Shown here: positions 63,906 to 64,000 of the stretch, in pieces
Position numbering within the stretch: the first letter of the stretch is position 1
Layout of the letters: every line of letters starts with the position of its first letter
Source of the DNA: Sciscionella marina DSM 45152
Lineage (GTDB): Bacteria > Actinomycetota > Actinomycetes > Mycobacteriales > Pseudonocardiaceae
Direction of reading: 5' to 3'
DNA length: 64,000 nucleotides
Assembly: GCF_000379465.1 (NCBI RefSeq)
Contig: NZ_KB905388.1
Location: forward strand, 52,468 to 116,467
Program-made: the position numbers and the translations under genes
Notes under the pieces: model-generated
Database searches by the model: none
The model's input: only the letters and a program-made list of their open reading frames with translations
Told to the model about the DNA's origin: nothing

Positions 63906-64000
63906 CGCTCGCGACGGCAGAGGACCATCAGACACGCTGTGAGTCTTTCCGGTGGCTGGTCTGGGACCGGCTGGCAGGGTTGGCGTCGGTCGTCCCACCC

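Noticed and set aside
1..64000. tRNA, rRNA or transposase genes
   Set aside because: Reading both strands of the intergenic regions showed no cloverleaf with a TTCGA loop in context, no rRNA and no transposase motif. A covariance search would be decisive but could not be run.

Overview
High-GC actinobacterial chromosome. The order ung, thiL, DUF3515, ddl, gpsA, cofC/fbiD, ppk1, mutT1, hupB, leuD, leuC, IclR regulator is the order I remember from the Rv2976c-Rv2989 stretch of Mycobacterium tuberculosis. HU carries the long Lys/Ala tail typical of actinobacteria, F420-linked genes are present, and several genes have a -10 box 6-8 nt before a start codon, as in leaderless actinobacterial mRNAs. 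There is no mycolic-acid locus of the usual kind. A Pseudonocardiales-like actinomycete is my best guess, by inference only.

Layout. 1-2.8 kb: two near-duplicate F420-type LLM oxidoreductases, each behind its own MerR-type promoter, then an SDR. 2.9-24 kb: the conserved housekeeping block, interrupted by a type IV (AbiEi/AbiEii) toxin-antitoxin pair at 7.3-9.0 kb and by a MocR/cysteine-metabolism block at 10.4-14.3 kb. The latter contains a 26-codon Cys leader peptide with an attenuator hairpin before cysteine dioxygenase. 24-42 kb: a prolyl oligopeptidase, two acetylxylan-esterase-like proteins (one without its nucleophile), a SelA-fold PLP enzyme, a TetR/SMR efflux pair, the EtfD quinone reductase, an APC permease, a DUF3761 lipoprotein, an Lrp/asparaginase/AbgT operon and a secreted GH20 hexosaminidase.

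43-52.4 kb is the most interesting region. A minus-strand operon encodes a hydantoinase, an IclR regulator, a urocanase-family hydratase, a DUF917 (thiohydantoin desulfurase-type) protein, an M20 N-carbamoyl-amino-acid hydrolase, an MHS transporter and a histidine-ammonia-lyase-fold enzyme. These match the five reactions of ergothioneine breakdown: ergothionase, thiourocanate hydratase, thiohydantoin desulfurase, hydantoin-propionate hydrolase and carbamoyl-glutamate hydrolase. The lyase lacks the MIO Ala-Ser-Gly triad, has lost an active-site Tyr and carries a Sec signal peptide. Together with the adjacent transporter gene, which overlaps it by 4 nt, this suggests that ergothioneine (or a relative) is cleaved outside the cell and thiourocanate is imported.

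52.5-64 kb: a LuxR-type regulator, an aldo/keto reductase, a FAAL plus single-module type I PKS pair (ACP-KS-AT-DH-KR-ACP-degenerate carrier-TE), and a LysE exporter divergent from an Lrp regulator. Two families of dispersed intergenic repeats run through the window. No tRNA, rRNA, CRISPR array or insertion sequence was seen.
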